Assembly: GCA_020850315.1 (NCBI GenBank)
Contig: JADZEY010000051.1
Location: forward strand, 1 to 64,000
Length of the DNA stretch: 64,000 nucleotides
From: Armatimonadota bacterium
GTDB taxonomy: Bacteria > Bacteroidota > Ignavibacteria > OLB7
Reading direction: 5' to 3'
The position numbers were made by a program, and so were the translations under genes. Shown piece after piece: positions 34,671-43,621 of this stretch (position 1 is its first letter; every line of letters starts with the position of its first letter). The notes under the pieces are model-generated. The model did not search any database, was not told the origin of the DNA, and worked only from the letters and a program-made list of their open reading frames with translations.

Positions 34671-35885
34671 ATGAACAACTCTGCTCCTGACCCTCGTGTC
34701 GAGTTCTCCATCCGGCTTGCAACCGCGTTGCACCGCTACGGCACGCCAGCGCATCGTCTAGAGTTGATGATGAGCATGGCAATGCGGCGGCTTGGATTGG
34801 AAGGGCAATTCTTTGCCCTTCCCACTGGAATTTTCGCATCGTTCGGCACACCGCAAGAACACCGCACCAGCCTGATCCGCACCGATATGAGCGAGGTGAA
34901 CCTGGAGCGAATGAGCCTGTTGGATGAGCTTGCCGAAAATGTCAGCAATGGCCGGATTGGCCCCGAAGAAGGGACCGATAGGATTGAAGAAATTGTTGCC
35001 GCCCCACCCCGCTATCCATCATGGCTGACGGTGATCTGTTTCAGTATCTCCTCGGCAACTGCCACCCGATTTTTTGGCGGTGGCTGGCGCGAAATGATAG
35101 CCGCAGGAGTGATTGGAACCATCGTTGGGATACTGGCAATCATGCTGGGAAAATCGGAAAACACGCGGCGGGTGTTTGAGATTATTGCTGCGGTGGTCGC
35201 CTCGATGTTGGCTGCGTTGGCGGCCTATCTTTTTTCTCCGTTTTCCATCTATGTCACCACGCTTGCCAGCCTGATTATCCTTCTTCCGGGGCTAACGCTG
35301 ACCACTGGGATGACCGAGCTTGCCACCGGCAACCTTGTTTCAGGAACTGCACGGCTAACTGGGGCTGTGTTGGTGTTGCTGGGGATTGCATTTGGTGCTG
35401 CGTTAGGAAGCGAGCTTGCTGCGGTGCTTCCGGCAGTGCGGGGAAGTGGCACGCCCGCATCATTGCCCGCCTGGACTCTGTGGCTGTTGCTACTTACTAC
35501 TCCAGCCACCTTTGGAGTGTTGCTGAAGGCTCGCCCGGTAGATATACCGTGGGCGGCAATGGGATGCTTGCTCAGTTTTATTGGATCGCGTGCCGGAACC
35601 CTGGGGCTGGGGCCGCCGCTTGGCGCATTCATGGGGGCGATTTTGCTGGGCGTTGGCGCAAACATCTTCATGCTCCTGAAGAAACGCCCCAGCGCGGTTC
35701 CGATGTTGCCAGGGCTGATTCTGCTGGTTCCTGGAAGCATCGGTTTTGGCAGCATGTCCAAGTTCATTCAGGATGATGTGATTGCTGGGTTGGAAGGGGC
35801 GTTCAACGTTGCGTTGGTGGCCGTTGCGTTGGTGACAGGATTGCTGATGGCCAATGTGATTGTGCCCCCACGGCGCGCATTGTGA
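34671..35885 (+). CDS. threonine/serine exporter (ThrE-type)
   Basis: The 404-residue membrane protein combines the ThrE N-terminal domain (soluble, FSIRLATALHRYGTPAHRLE, about 10-115) with about ten membrane segments (120-400). The middle ones carry LPGLTLTTGMTELATGNLVSG, the YjjP/ThrE hallmark. The last third corresponds to YjjB, fused here as in Corynebacterium ThrE. It would export threonine/serine or related small solutes. The ATG at 34671 follows the repeat array by 94 bp. Confidence 0.9.
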   Translation: MNNSAPDPRVEFSIRLATALHRYGTPAHRLELMMSMAMRRLGLEGQFFALPTGIFASFGTPQEHRTSLIRTDMSEVNLERMSLLDELAENVSNGRIGPEEGTDRIEEIVAAPPRYPSWLTVICFSISSATATRFFGGGWREMIAAGVIGTIVGILAIMLGKSENTRRVFEIIAAVVASMLAALAAYLFSPFSIYVTTLASLIILLPGLTLTTGMTELATGNLVSGTARLTGAVLVLLGIAFGAALGSELAAVLPAVRGSGTPASLPAWTLWLLLLTTPATFGVLLKARPVDIPWAAMGCLLSFIGSRAGTLGLGPPLGAFMGAILLGVGANIFMLLKKRPSAVPMLPGLILLVPGSIGFGSMSKFIQDDVIAGLEGAFNVALVAVALVTGLLMANVIVPPRRAL

Positions 35886-35916
35886 CATTCGGGTGAAGCC
35901 TGCGTAGGAAGGCGGC

Positions 35917-35957
35917 AACAGAAAGGCCGATCCAACAGTTGGATCGGCCTTTCTGTT
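35917..35957. terminator. bidirectional terminator between convergent genes
   Basis: A perfect 20-bp inverted repeat (35917-35936 with 35938-35957, core AGGCCGATCCAAC) has a single-base centre. It sits 32 bp after the exporter stop and 28 bp before the anti-sigma gene's stop. The outer TT/AA bases give only short U tracts. Confidence 0.75.
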
Positions 35958-35984
35958 AGCGATTGCTATTTCTGGAGTTGGCTG

Positions 35985-36455
35985 TTAGAAGCTATCGGAA
36001 TTGGCAATGGCGGCAAGCATTGTGTTGTCGTCATCGGCAATGATAGCGTTCAGCACTTTCACGTCGTCTTCGCTCAGTATCAGGCTGCGGCTGCCGGCAT
36101 CGGCATACAGGGGGCTGCGTGCAGCGGCTGTTGCTGGGGTTGTTGCCGCAACGCGTGGCGTTGGCGGATCGGTGGTGTTGATAACCGAGGAAAGGCCGCC
36201 GGTCATCACAAACAGCGTCACCCCCACGGCTGCGGTGGCCGATGCCCAAGCGGTAAACATCGAGCGGCGGCGGCGTTGCTGGCTGCGTTCGTCAATACGG
36301 TTATGGACGTGGACAACAAAATTCTGCCAGTATGCCGGGTGCGGTTCCTTTGGTCCCTCAACGTTCCGAAGCAACATCCGCAACTCGGCAACGTCGCGTT
36401 CAATCTCCTGATCGAGCGGGCTTTGATTCATGGTGCTGTTCGGTTGTGTGTTCAT
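35985..36455 (-). CDS. probable anti-sigma factor (single-pass)
   Basis: The 156-residue protein has a cytoplasmic N-terminal part with HPAYWQNFVVHVHNRID, similar to anti-sigma-factor sensor starts. A hydrophobic segment follows (about 60-85, TAWASATAAVGVTLFVMTGG) and then a Thr/Ala/Pro-rich outer part ending in LSEDDVKVLNAI. No HxxxCxxC zinc motif is present. Position directly downstream of the ECF gene is the main support. The start is ATG 36455; a GTG at 36476 would add 7 residues. Confidence 0.7.
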   Translation of the reverse strand: MNTQPNSTMNQSPLDQEIERDVAELRMLLRNVEGPKEPHPAYWQNFVVHVHNRIDERSQQRRRRSMFTAWASATAAVGVTLFVMTGGLSSVINTTDPPTPRVAATTPATAAARSPLYADAGSRSLILSEDDVKVLNAIIADDDNTMLAAIANSDSF

Positions 36456-36508
36456 TGTTGATTCTATTCTGTTCACGGTTACTGTTCATCGGTGCAGCTG
36501 TTGTTCAT

Positions 36509-37171
36509 TTACTCCATTTTCCCATCACCTTTATCCAGAAACTCATCCGCGTCCACTCCTTCAAGATTGATGGCCCCGTGATGTTTACGGACGTAGGCCG
36601 CTACCTTCTTGACAGCGTGGTGGAAGTTAGCTTTTAAGCCGCCAACACTGGTTCCCAAAATTGCTGAAATCTGCTCGTAGGGCATTTCATCATAGTAGCG
36701 CATGATGAACACCGCTTTCTGTTTTTGCGGCAGCTTCGCAATGGCTTCCTCAATCAGCGAAACATTCTCCTTGCGGACTACGCCGGTGTCTTGCTCGGCA
36801 TCGTGGCCCAGGAAGGGGATGTAGTCGGCAATATCCACCAGCTTGCGGACTTTCTGCTTCCGTAGGTGGTTGATGGAAAGATTGACGGCGATACGGTAGA
36901 GCCATGTGAACAGTGCTGAATCGCCACGGAAGGTGTTGATAGATTGGTATGCCCGCACAAAAACATCTTGGGTGATGTCGTCGGCATCTTCGTGCACTTT
37001 CACCATGCGGCGCACAACCCAATAGATGCGCGAGTGGTAGCGGCGCACCATTTCATTGAACATCTTATCGGTTTGTCCGGCCCGATGTAGTTCAAGCAGT
37101 TGTTTGTCGTCAAGGTCAACCATGGTGCGCCTTCCGGGCGCTGCGGCAAGGGAGATAGCTGTGGTACTCAT
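36509..37171 (-). CDS. ECF sigma factor, RpoE-like
   Basis: The 220-residue sigma-70 family protein has region 2 (FNEMVRRYHSRIYWVVRRMV, HEDADDITQDVFVRAYQ, FTWLYRIAVNLSINHLRKQK; about 40-110) and region 4 (AIAKLPQKQKAVFIMRYYDE with PYEQISAILGTSVGGLKANF; about 145-190). It would redirect RNA polymerase in an envelope or stress response. The downstream gene, 53 bp away, is the probable anti-sigma factor. The start at 37171 (MSTTAI) is favoured; Met17 is an alternative. Confidence 0.93.
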   Translation of the reverse strand: MSTTAISLAAAPGRRTMVDLDDKQLLELHRAGQTDKMFNEMVRRYHSRIYWVVRRMVKVHEDADDITQDVFVRAYQSINTFRGDSALFTWLYRIAVNLSINHLRKQKVRKLVDIADYIPFLGHDAEQDTGVVRKENVSLIEEAIAKLPQKQKAVFIMRYYDEMPYEQISAILGTSVGGLKANFHHAVKKVAAYVRKHHGAINLEGVDADEFLDKGDGKME

Positions 37172-37312
37172 AGACAGCCGGCTCGGACTACGCAGCCCCG
37201 GTTCCGTTTAATCAGCGTGCAAGTAAGGGTTGTTGATGTTTGTCGTGCATAAAAAAATAGTGGACGTTATCGGCATCGAAGCGGCAACGAACACAATGGC
37301 GATGGCCGTCGG

Positions 37313-37786
37313 CTACCGCCGTATCTCCTGAATCTCCAAGGTGATTTTCCCTGCCGGAGCATTGACTTCCACAACGTCGCCAACGGTTTTCCCCATCAAG
37401 GCTTTGCCGATTGGGGAACTTACCGAGAGCTTCCCTTGCTCAATGTCCGATTCTTCGGCAGAGACCATCAGGTACTCGGTGGTGCGTTTGGTTTTGTGGT
37501 TCAGCACTTTCACGGTGCTCAGGATGTACACCTTGTCGTTCGGCACATTCCCTGCCTCGATGATTCGGGCGCGGGCAATCATCTGCTCCATCCGGTAGAT
37601 CCTGGCTTCTAACAAGCCCTGTGCTTCCTTCGCTGCGTCGTACTCAGCGTTTTCCGACAAGTCACCGTACGACCGTGCCTCGGCGATCTTTTGGGCGATC
37701 TCCGCACGTTTATCGGTCTTCAGTTCCCGTAGTTCGTCCTCAAGTTCACGCATCCGTTCGCGTGTAAGGTAGATCACTTCCGACAT
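37313..37786 (-). CDS. greA: transcription elongation factor GreA
   Basis: GreA restarts backtracked RNA polymerase by stimulating RNA cleavage. The 157-residue protein has the coiled-coil N-domain with the tip ARSYGDLSENAEYDAAKE (about 36-53, acidic Asp/Glu) and the C-domain ending GKALMGKTVGDVVEVNAPAG. Length and order are standard. The ATG at 37786 is chosen; the longer frame has no GreA match. Confidence 0.96.
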   Translation of the reverse strand: MSEVIYLTRERMRELEDELRELKTDKRAEIAQKIAEARSYGDLSENAEYDAAKEAQGLLEARIYRMEQMIARARIIEAGNVPNDKVYILSTVKVLNHKTKRTTEYLMVSAEESDIEQGKLSVSSPIGKALMGKTVGDVVEVNAPAGKITLEIQEIRR

Positions 37787-38024
37787 ACTTTCTTCTTCGG
37801 TAATAACGTTAGCCGCTTCTATACAAGGGCAAAAGCCATTGCGCGGCGGCAACGGCTTTTGTACTGGTGTCAAGTTTAAGATAATTCAGCGGGAATCCCA
37901 ATATTGCAGGCAAGGAATTTTCCAATGACAGAGAAAAAGTTGCAATTCCAACGTTGTTGTTCCGCTGCGGCGGATAGGTTTTCGATTGCAGCATCATCCT
38001 GTGCCACATGTTCTATCAATCATA

Positions 38025-38909
38025 ATGACCACTACTGCTATTCTTTCGACCGACTACCCCACGCTTCGGCTGTGGCGGCGCGGCAAGGTTCGCGACGTGT
38101 ACGATCTTGGCCATGCACTGCTGTTTGTTGCAACCGACCGCATCAGTGCCTACGACGTTATCATGGATCAACCGATCCCAGGCAAAGGGGCTATCCTCAC
38201 GGCCTTCTCACTTTTCTGGTTTCAGCAGCTGAAAGATATCGTCCCCAACCACCTTGTCACTGCCGATGTTGACCAGTACCCAGCCGAGTGCGCTCCCTAT
38301 CGCGAAGAGCTTCGCGGGCGTTCGATGCTGGTTCGCAAAACCACGCCGCTGGCCATTGAGTGTGTGGCGCGTGGCTACTTGGCGGGGTCGGGATGGAAGG
38401 AGTATCAATCCAGCCGGACGGTGTGTGGCGTGCCGCTTCCCGAAGGGCTGATGCAAAGCAGCCGTTTGCCAGAACCAATTTTTACCCCCGCAACCAAAGC
38501 CGAAGAAGGGCACGACATCAACATCACGTTCCAAGAAGCTGCGCAGATTGTGGGAAGCGATGTTGCCACGCAGGCCCGCAACCTAACCTTGCAACTCTAT
38601 TCAGCAGCCGCAGCGATTGCTGAGGAACGGGGGATTATCATTGCCGATACCAAGTTCGAGTTTGGGCATGATGAGCACGGGCAACTGATTCTGATTGATG
38701 AAGCACTAACCCCCGATTCATCACGGTTCTGGCTGGCATCGGCGTGGCAGCCGGGGAAGGAGACGCAGAATTTCGATAAGCAATATCTGCGCGATTATCT
38801 GGAATCCACCGGCTGGGACAAAACCCCGCCGCCGCCACCGCTTCCCGACGAAGTGATTGATGGAACCACAGCCAAATACCAAGAAGCGCTGGCGCGGTTA
38901 GTGAGGTGA
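38025..38909 (+). CDS. purC: SAICAR synthase
   Basis: PurC joins aspartate to CAIR in purine synthesis. The 294-residue protein shows GKVRDVYDLG (20-29), FVATDRISAYDVIM, PLAIECVARGYLAGSGWKEY, and KFEFGHDEHGQLILIDEALTPDSSRFW, all family blocks. It is the longer, eukaryote/actinobacterial-like length form with EAAQIVG. It is divergent from greA (238-bp gap); the ATG at 38025 is the first family-like start. Confidence 0.96.
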   Translation: MTTTAILSTDYPTLRLWRRGKVRDVYDLGHALLFVATDRISAYDVIMDQPIPGKGAILTAFSLFWFQQLKDIVPNHLVTADVDQYPAECAPYREELRGRSMLVRKTTPLAIECVARGYLAGSGWKEYQSSRTVCGVPLPEGLMQSSRLPEPIFTPATKAEEGHDINITFQEAAQIVGSDVATQARNLTLQLYSAAAAIAEERGIIIADTKFEFGHDEHGQLILIDEALTPDSSRFWLASAWQPGKETQNFDKQYLRDYLESTGWDKTPPPPPLPDEVIDGTTAKYQEALARLVR

Positions 38910-38964
38910 TGTCGGAATCGGCCTGTGCTGTAATGGCCCCGGGCAACTGTCGCCCTCTTGAAGG

Positions 38965-39120
38965 AAAACTGCGAGGAGCGATAGCGACGAAGCAATCTCG
39001 CGTGTGGCAGTGAGTTCAATGTTATTTCGGAGAACCCCGCGAGGTGGGCTTGCGCCGCTGCTTCGCGGTGTTTCGTCGAAGACTACTCGCAATGATGGGG
39101 GGGGGAGAGAGAGTGTGCGT
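38965..39120. repeat. two REP-like modules (GCGAGGAGCG and CCGCGAGG types)
   Basis: An ACTGCGAGGAGCGATAGCGA module with CGAAGCAATCTCGCG (38965-38999) is followed by a CGGAGAACCCCGCGAGGTGG module with GCTTCGCGGTGTTTCGTCGA (39023-39120). The latter also occurs inside the 20392-20649 element. They are intergenic and downstream of purC. Confidence 0.75.
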
Positions 39121-39150
39121 GAGCGGCGCGCGTCGAAGATTGATGATCCG

Positions 39151-40155
39151 CTACTCAGTCACCGTCTTCTGCCACGGCATCGCTTGGAATGCTGTGATGA
39201 AGTCGTTGTGCTTGGCGGCCATGGATTCGCGGATTGCGGCAAGATCGCTGCTTTGGCTTGTGGCGAAGTAGTGGCCAAAATCGGGCTGGCGGCCATCGGT
39301 GTCTGCAAACCCATATTGCCGCGCAAGGCTCCAGGAACTAAACACCTGCCCGCTTTTGCTCAGGATGTCGGGGTCGGCAGCAAGCGACGCAATGCCACGT
39401 CCCACGTAGTTGGGGGTTTCGGACATGATGAAGTGTGGATCAACGTTTGCCCCTTCTTCCCAGTTCTGCTCGGTGACACCAAAATGCTCCAGCATTGCCT
39501 CGGACCGGAGGAAACCGGGCGTTACGGCAACCGCTGCAACGCCATGCGGGCGAAGTTCCTGGGCCATCACAAACGCCAGCCGGATGACGGAGAACTTCGC
39601 AAGGTCGTAGAACAGGTTCCCCCATGGTGTCATGTAGGCAAAGTTCATTGCATCGGTGATTTCCACAATCAACCCCGATCCCGATTCCAGCATTAGCGGC
39701 GTGCCATGGCGGGCGGTGATGATGTGGGTGTGAACCGCACGTTGCAGAACCTGCAACCCTTTCTCCATGCTCAGTTCCCAAAACGGTTTTCCTGTTTCAA
39801 TCAAGGCATCGCCCCCCCACACGTCGTTAATCAAAATATCCAGCTTCCCTTGCTCGGAGCGGACTTGCTGAAACAGGCGTTGCACTTGCTGTTCATCGGT
39901 GTGGTCGGTCTGCAACGGGATTCCAACGCCCCCAAGCTCAGTCACCATCTCGGCAGTCTCCTCGATAGTTTCGGGGCGATGGTCAAGCGAAAATGGAGAT
40001 GTCTCGGCGGTGCGTGGTTGGATGATCTTGCTGCGGGTGCTTCGTCCGGTGCAGTACACGGTTGCGCCGGCTTCGCCAAGCATTCGTGCAATGCCGCGCC
40101 CCGCGCCGCGTGTGGCTCCGGCAACAACTGCTGTTTTGTTGGTGAGTGGTTTCAT
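39151..40155 (-). CDS. SDR family oxidoreductase
   Basis: The 334-residue classical-type SDR has VVAGATRGAGRGIARMLGEA (about 10-29) as cofactor site, NDVWGGD in place of NNAG, and the active Tyr-Lys in FYDLAKFSV. The extra C-terminal 70 residues (GQVFSSWSLARQYGFADTDG) are shared with a group of uncharacterised SDRs. The substrate is unknown. It is monocistronic, with repeats on both sides. Confidence 0.88.
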   Translation of the reverse strand: MKPLTNKTAVVAGATRGAGRGIARMLGEAGATVYCTGRSTRSKIIQPRTAETSPFSLDHRPETIEETAEMVTELGGVGIPLQTDHTDEQQVQRLFQQVRSEQGKLDILINDVWGGDALIETGKPFWELSMEKGLQVLQRAVHTHIITARHGTPLMLESGSGLIVEITDAMNFAYMTPWGNLFYDLAKFSVIRLAFVMAQELRPHGVAAVAVTPGFLRSEAMLEHFGVTEQNWEEGANVDPHFIMSETPNYVGRGIASLAADPDILSKSGQVFSSWSLARQYGFADTDGRQPDFGHYFATSQSSDLAAIRESMAAKHNDFITAFQAMPWQKTVTE

Positions 40156-40183
40156 GGTGGAGGTATGGTGAATGAGTTACTGC

Positions 40184-40470
40184 CCTTATGCAGAGCTTGA
40201 ATAGTGAACATGTGCCTCTGCACTGGCATACTTCGATTTCCCTCTTCGGTCTTGGCTCCCTCTCCCATCCGACCAATGGAGCGGAAGCAGTAGCCTCACC
40301 CGTTTGGGAGAGGGCGTACCGATAGGATCGGCATCTTCGAGAGGGTGAGGGAAATGTCGAATGGCAAATGTCGAGTGTCGAAGTAAGAAGAGAAAATGAG
40401 TTCGGTGGCTCCACTCATACCCTTCGACAAGCTCAGGACAGGCTTCGACGGGCTCTGCATGAGCGGAGGG
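40184..40470. repeat. repeat cluster between SDR and HTH genes
   Basis: The order is: a lone CTGCCCTTATGCAGA segment resembling the terminal repeats of the MITE-like elements (about 40187-40201); a full hairpin module (40242-40350, facing TCCCTCTCCCA and TTGGGAGAGGG, with TACCGATAGGATCGGCA); and a REP-like module (40400-40470). No partner end was found for the terminal-repeat-like segment. The cluster occupies the place where a hipA gene would be expected. Confidence 0.75.
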
Positions 40471-40506
40471 CGATGCCCGTGTATCAATATCGTCGCGCTG
40501 CGCATC

Positions 40507-40728
40507 CTACGCCTCTTCCCGTTGTATCGGCACTGGCCCCACAGTGTAGCCAAATAGCTGCAATACCTCGTTGACTTTGTCAAGGCGCAGCGTCTCCTTC
40601 CCCTGCTCAAGTTCCCGAACAAAACGCAAGCCAACCCCAGCTTTTGCGGCAAGGTCCGTTTGCGTCAGCTTCAAGAGCTTACGCCGCTGGCGAATGAATG
40701 CTCCAATAATGGTTGATTCTGATTTCAT
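40507..40728 (-). CDS. HipB-like helix-turn-helix regulator, orphan antitoxin
   Basis: The 73-residue protein is an Xre-family HTH of the Y4mF/HipB type: IRQRRKLLKLTQTDLAAKAG (12-31) then VGLRFVRELEQGKETLRLDK, ending VLQLFGYTVGPVPIQREEA. In HipAB modules it represses the operon and neutralises the HipA kinase encoded just downstream. Here no hipA follows; a repeat cluster does. Two operators lie upstream. It may persist as a regulator only. Confidence 0.88.
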   Translation of the reverse strand: MKSESTIIGAFIRQRRKLLKLTQTDLAAKAGVGLRFVRELEQGKETLRLDKVNEVLQLFGYTVGPVPIQREEA

Positions 40729-40733
40729 TGTTG

Positions 40734-40788
40734 TACCCGATCAGGTATGAATATAGCTTCCAGATCTGAAATTATACCCGGTCAGGTA
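40734..40788 (-). promoter_or_regulatory. promoter with twin operators of the HTH gene
   Basis: TACCCGATCAGGTA (40734-40747) and TACCCGGTCAGGTA (40775-40788) are near-palindromic (TACC-N6-GGTA) and spaced 41 bp, about four helical turns. Read leftwards, a perfect TATAAT (40771-40776) overlaps the edge of the distal site, and the proximal site lies 6 nt before the ATG. Binding by the HTH protein would block the promoter and the leader, as known for HipB autorepression. Confidence 0.75.
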
Positions 40789-40792
40789 ACAT

Positions 40793-41668
40793 TTACCCCA
40801 CTTTCACCGAGGTCATCGAAATCGAACCCATCATGGTTTTGTCGTTGAAGAAGGTCAGCGGCTCGTTCTTTCCTTGCAGACCCAGCACGTACAGCAGTGG
40901 AAGGTAGTGTTCCGTTGTTGGCACAGCAAGCGTGGCGGCGGTTCCAAGCGAGCGGTAATCAATCACTCCTTTGTGATCCCGTTCGTTGATCCGCTTTTTT
41001 AGCATCTCGTTGATCTCAATCGCCCAGTCGTACCCCTGCGGGTTGCGGAAACTGGCCATCCGCAGGTTGTGTACCATGTTGCCGCTTCCAAGAATCAACA
41101 CCCCTTTGCTCCGCAGCGCGGCAAGCTCCGCAGCCAGCGCGTAGTGCCATTCTGGTGGGCGTGTGTAATCAAGGCTGAGTTGCAGCACGGGGATATCGGC
41201 GTCGGGGAACATCGGGCGGATGACGCTCCAGCAGCCGTGATCCAGCCCCCATTGCTGATCCAAACCGACGGGTGTGCTTTTCACCAACGATGCCGTGTGT
41301 TCTGCCAGCGCAGGATCGCCCGGTGCTGGATATTGAACATCGAATAATGCTTGCGGGAAGCCGCCAAAATCGTGGATAGTTTTCGGCTTCTCCATTGCCG
41401 TCACCCATGTCCCCTGTGTTTCCCAGTGGGCCGATATGCACAAAATTGCTGTGGGGCGCGGAAGCTCCTTCCCAATCCGCTGCCACTCCTTGTGAAATTC
41501 GTTTTGCTCGATTGCGTTCATTGGCGAGCCATGCCCCACAAACAGCAGTGGCATCTGTTGCCCATCCTGGGGAAGATCATCTGACCAGCGGCGAAAACCA
41601 GAAAGTGTCAGCATAGAAGCTCCGGCTGCGGTCAGCAGCGATGATGTGAGAAATGTGCGGCGATTCAT
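40793..41668 (-). CDS. DODA-type extradiol dioxygenase (YgiD-like)
   Basis: The 291-residue protein belongs to the class III extradiol (LigB/DODA) family: FVGHGSPMNAI (about 44-54, first metal His), SAHWETQG (second), GLDHGCWSVI and the LGSGNMVHNLR block. It starts with RRTFLTSSLLTAAGASMLT, a Tat-like or general signal, so it may be exported. Substrates are catechol-like compounds; the native one is unknown. Its stop is 4 bp from the HTH promoter's distal operator. Confidence 0.85.
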   Translation of the reverse strand: MNRRTFLTSSLLTAAGASMLTLSGFRRWSDDLPQDGQQMPLLFVGHGSPMNAIEQNEFHKEWQRIGKELPRPTAILCISAHWETQGTWVTAMEKPKTIHDFGGFPQALFDVQYPAPGDPALAEHTASLVKSTPVGLDQQWGLDHGCWSVIRPMFPDADIPVLQLSLDYTRPPEWHYALAAELAALRSKGVLILGSGNMVHNLRMASFRNPQGYDWAIEINEMLKKRINERDHKGVIDYRSLGTAATLAVPTTEHYLPLLYVLGLQGKNEPLTFFNDKTMMGSISMTSVKVG

Positions 41669-41791
41669 GGCGGCTGAAGACGGTAATTGGTGGAGCAGAT
41701 TGCCGGAAGGCAGCCATCTGGTGGATAGAATGCGCCGAACGGCACTATCACCTTCAACATCAGATTATGCTGAGTGATGTTTCTACCGAAC

Positions 41792-42265
41792 TCAGCAACT
41801 CCAATCCCCCGATTTTCCGCCACGTTTTTCCAGCAATCGCACGTTCTCAATCACTATCCCTTTGTCAATCGCCTTGCACATATCGTAGATGGTCAGCGCG
41901 GCGATTGATGCTGCGGTCAGGGCCTCCATCTCAACCCCGGTCTGCCCGGCAACCTTGACGAACGCCTCGATCCTGACGGTGTTGGCTGCTTCCACCAGCT
42001 GGCAATCAATGGCAACTGTAGAAATGGGGAGCGGGTGGCAAAGGGGGATAAGGTCGTGGGTTCGTTTGGCGGCCATGATGCCTGCCACACGCGCAACGCC
42101 AAGCGCGTCCCCTTTCTTCAAGTTTCCTTCTTTCAGCGCGGCAAACGCTTCGCTGCTCATCCGGATGGTGGCCTCGGCGCGGGCCTCGCGGTGGGTGATT
42201 TCCTTTGCCGAGACATCCACCATCTGGGCGGTTCCATCGGCGGTAAGGTGGGTTAGCATTGGCAT
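41792..42265 (-). CDS. moaC: cyclic pyranopterin monophosphate synthase MoaC
   Basis: MoaC forms cyclic pyranopterin phosphate in molybdenum cofactor synthesis. The 157-residue protein shows [55 protein letters not shown] and [19 protein letters not shown], all diagnostic. The start could be 42265 (MPMLTHL) or 42259. No other moa gene is present in the window. Confidence 0.96.
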   Translation of the reverse strand: MPMLTHLTADGTAQMVDVSAKEITHREARAEATIRMSSEAFAALKEGNLKKGDALGVARVAGIMAAKRTHDLIPLCHPLPISTVAIDCQLVEAANTVRIEAFVKVAGQTGVEMEALTAASIAALTIYDMCKAIDKGIVIENVRLLEKRGGKSGDWSC

Positions 42266-42470
42266 CAAGATGTGGTGGTTGTACCGTAGTGGTAGATAGA
42301 GGATGTGGCCTTCCCATTCTCCATCATTGCTGCATTCAGCAAGCAGCACTGTCGTTATGACCTTGCTTGTTGGCGTGCTATCAACCGCTCGCGCAGACCT
42401 TTATGATCGGCCTGCAATGGTTGAATAAGTAGGTGTTCCATGATCCATGCCTTGCGTTGTGCCATGCTAC

Positions 42471-42504
42471 CTACGCAACGGAGATGGTGGTATCCGTTGC
42501 GTAG
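42471..42504 (-). terminator. stem-loop after the transketolase operon
   Basis: CTACGCAACGGA (42471-42482) pairs perfectly with 42493-42504 around a 10-nt loop, 28 bp past the transketolase stop. No clean U tract follows, so it may be a weak or Rho-assisted end. Confidence 0.6.
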
Positions 42505-42532
42505 GTCGTATGGCCATGTTGTAGTTGTGATT

Positions 42533-43621
42533 CTACGCTGCTTGCTCGGCGGCGGCTTGGCGGTCGGCCTCGATCAGTTCTTCGATCGGGAAGACGGTGC
42601 CGGGTTTTGGGTAGTTCTGCGGGTGTTGGCCTTCGGTGCCAACTTCGGTCATCCGTTGGAAACCGTTCCACTGGCCGCTGCGGCGCATCAGCACTTTTTT
42701 GACGGAGTTGTAGATGTCGGTGCTGGTAAGGCCAAAGGCTTTCATCAGTTCGGTTGGTGTTCCCGATCCGCCGAACGTGTCGGTGACACCCACGAACTCC
42801 ATCGGCACCGGGTGGTTCTTCACCACTGCCTGCGCCACTGCCGAGCCGAACCCGCCGATAATCTGCGCTTCCTCGGCTGTCACAATCGCCCCGCACTCGC
42901 GCGCGGCTTGGGCGATGATCTCTTCATCCAGCGGCTTGATGGTGTGGATGTTGATGACCCGTGCTTGGATTCCCTCCTTTGCTAACTCCTCGGCAGCAAC
43001 TAATCCTTCCCACACCATTGGCCCACAGGCGATGATTGCAACATCGTTGCCATCGCGGAACACCTCACCTTTCCCAAGCCGGAAGGGGGTTTCGTCGGTG
43101 GTGAACATCGGTGTGGATTCGCGGCCAAACCGGATGTAGGCTGGGCCAACCATTTCGCCGATTGCAATGGTAGCTTTTTTTGCTTCCAAGTAGTCGCACG
43201 GGACCACCAGTGTCATGTGTGGCAGCGCGTGCAGGAGCGCGATGTCTTCCAGAATCTGGTGGGTTGCGCCGTCGGGGCCAACGGAGATGCCGCTGTGTCC
43301 GCCGCCGATTTTCACGTTGGCTTCGTTGTAGCAGACCGAGATGCGAAGCTGGTCGGCATTGCGAAGCGCGCAGAACGCGCCGTAGCTGGCAAAGAACGGA
43401 ACCTTGCCGCTAAGTGCCAACCCAGCCGCGACCGTGGTTGCGTTCTGCTCGGCGATTCCCATGGAGAAGAAGCGGTCGGGGAATTTTTCTTTGAACAGGC
43501 TGGTGAGTACCGAGCCAGTGATGTCGCCCCCAAGGACGACAATGCGTTCGTCACGTTCCCCCAACTCCGCAAGCCCTTCCCCAAATCCAAATCGTGTTGC
43601 TTTTGAGCCGTAAGTGGTCAT
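42533..43621 (-). CDS. transketolase C-terminal (pyrimidine) subunit
   Basis: The 362-residue protein is the second half of a split transketolase: Pyr domain with ERIVVLGGDITGSV, GIAEQNATTVAAGLALSGKV (containing the catalytic Glu that activates ThDP) and FASYGAFCALR, then the C-terminal domain from about 190 (PFRLGKGEVFRDGNDVAIIA). With the ThDP-binding N-half (44097-44945) it forms the active enzyme of the pentose-phosphate pathway. The ATG at 43621 is chosen. The two halves are separated by another gene. Confidence 0.93.
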   Translation of the reverse strand: MTTYGSKATRFGFGEGLAELGERDERIVVLGGDITGSVLTSLFKEKFPDRFFSMGIAEQNATTVAAGLALSGKVPFFASYGAFCALRNADQLRISVCYNEANVKIGGGHSGISVGPDGATHQILEDIALLHALPHMTLVVPCDYLEAKKATIAIGEMVGPAYIRFGRESTPMFTTDETPFRLGKGEVFRDGNDVAIIACGPMVWEGLVAAEELAKEGIQARVINIHTIKPLDEEIIAQAARECGAIVTAEEAQIIGGFGSAVAQAVVKNHPVPMEFVGVTDTFGGSGTPTELMKAFGLTSTDIYNSVKKVLMRRSGQWNGFQRMTEVGTEGQHPQNYPKPGTVFPIEELIEADRQAAAEQAA

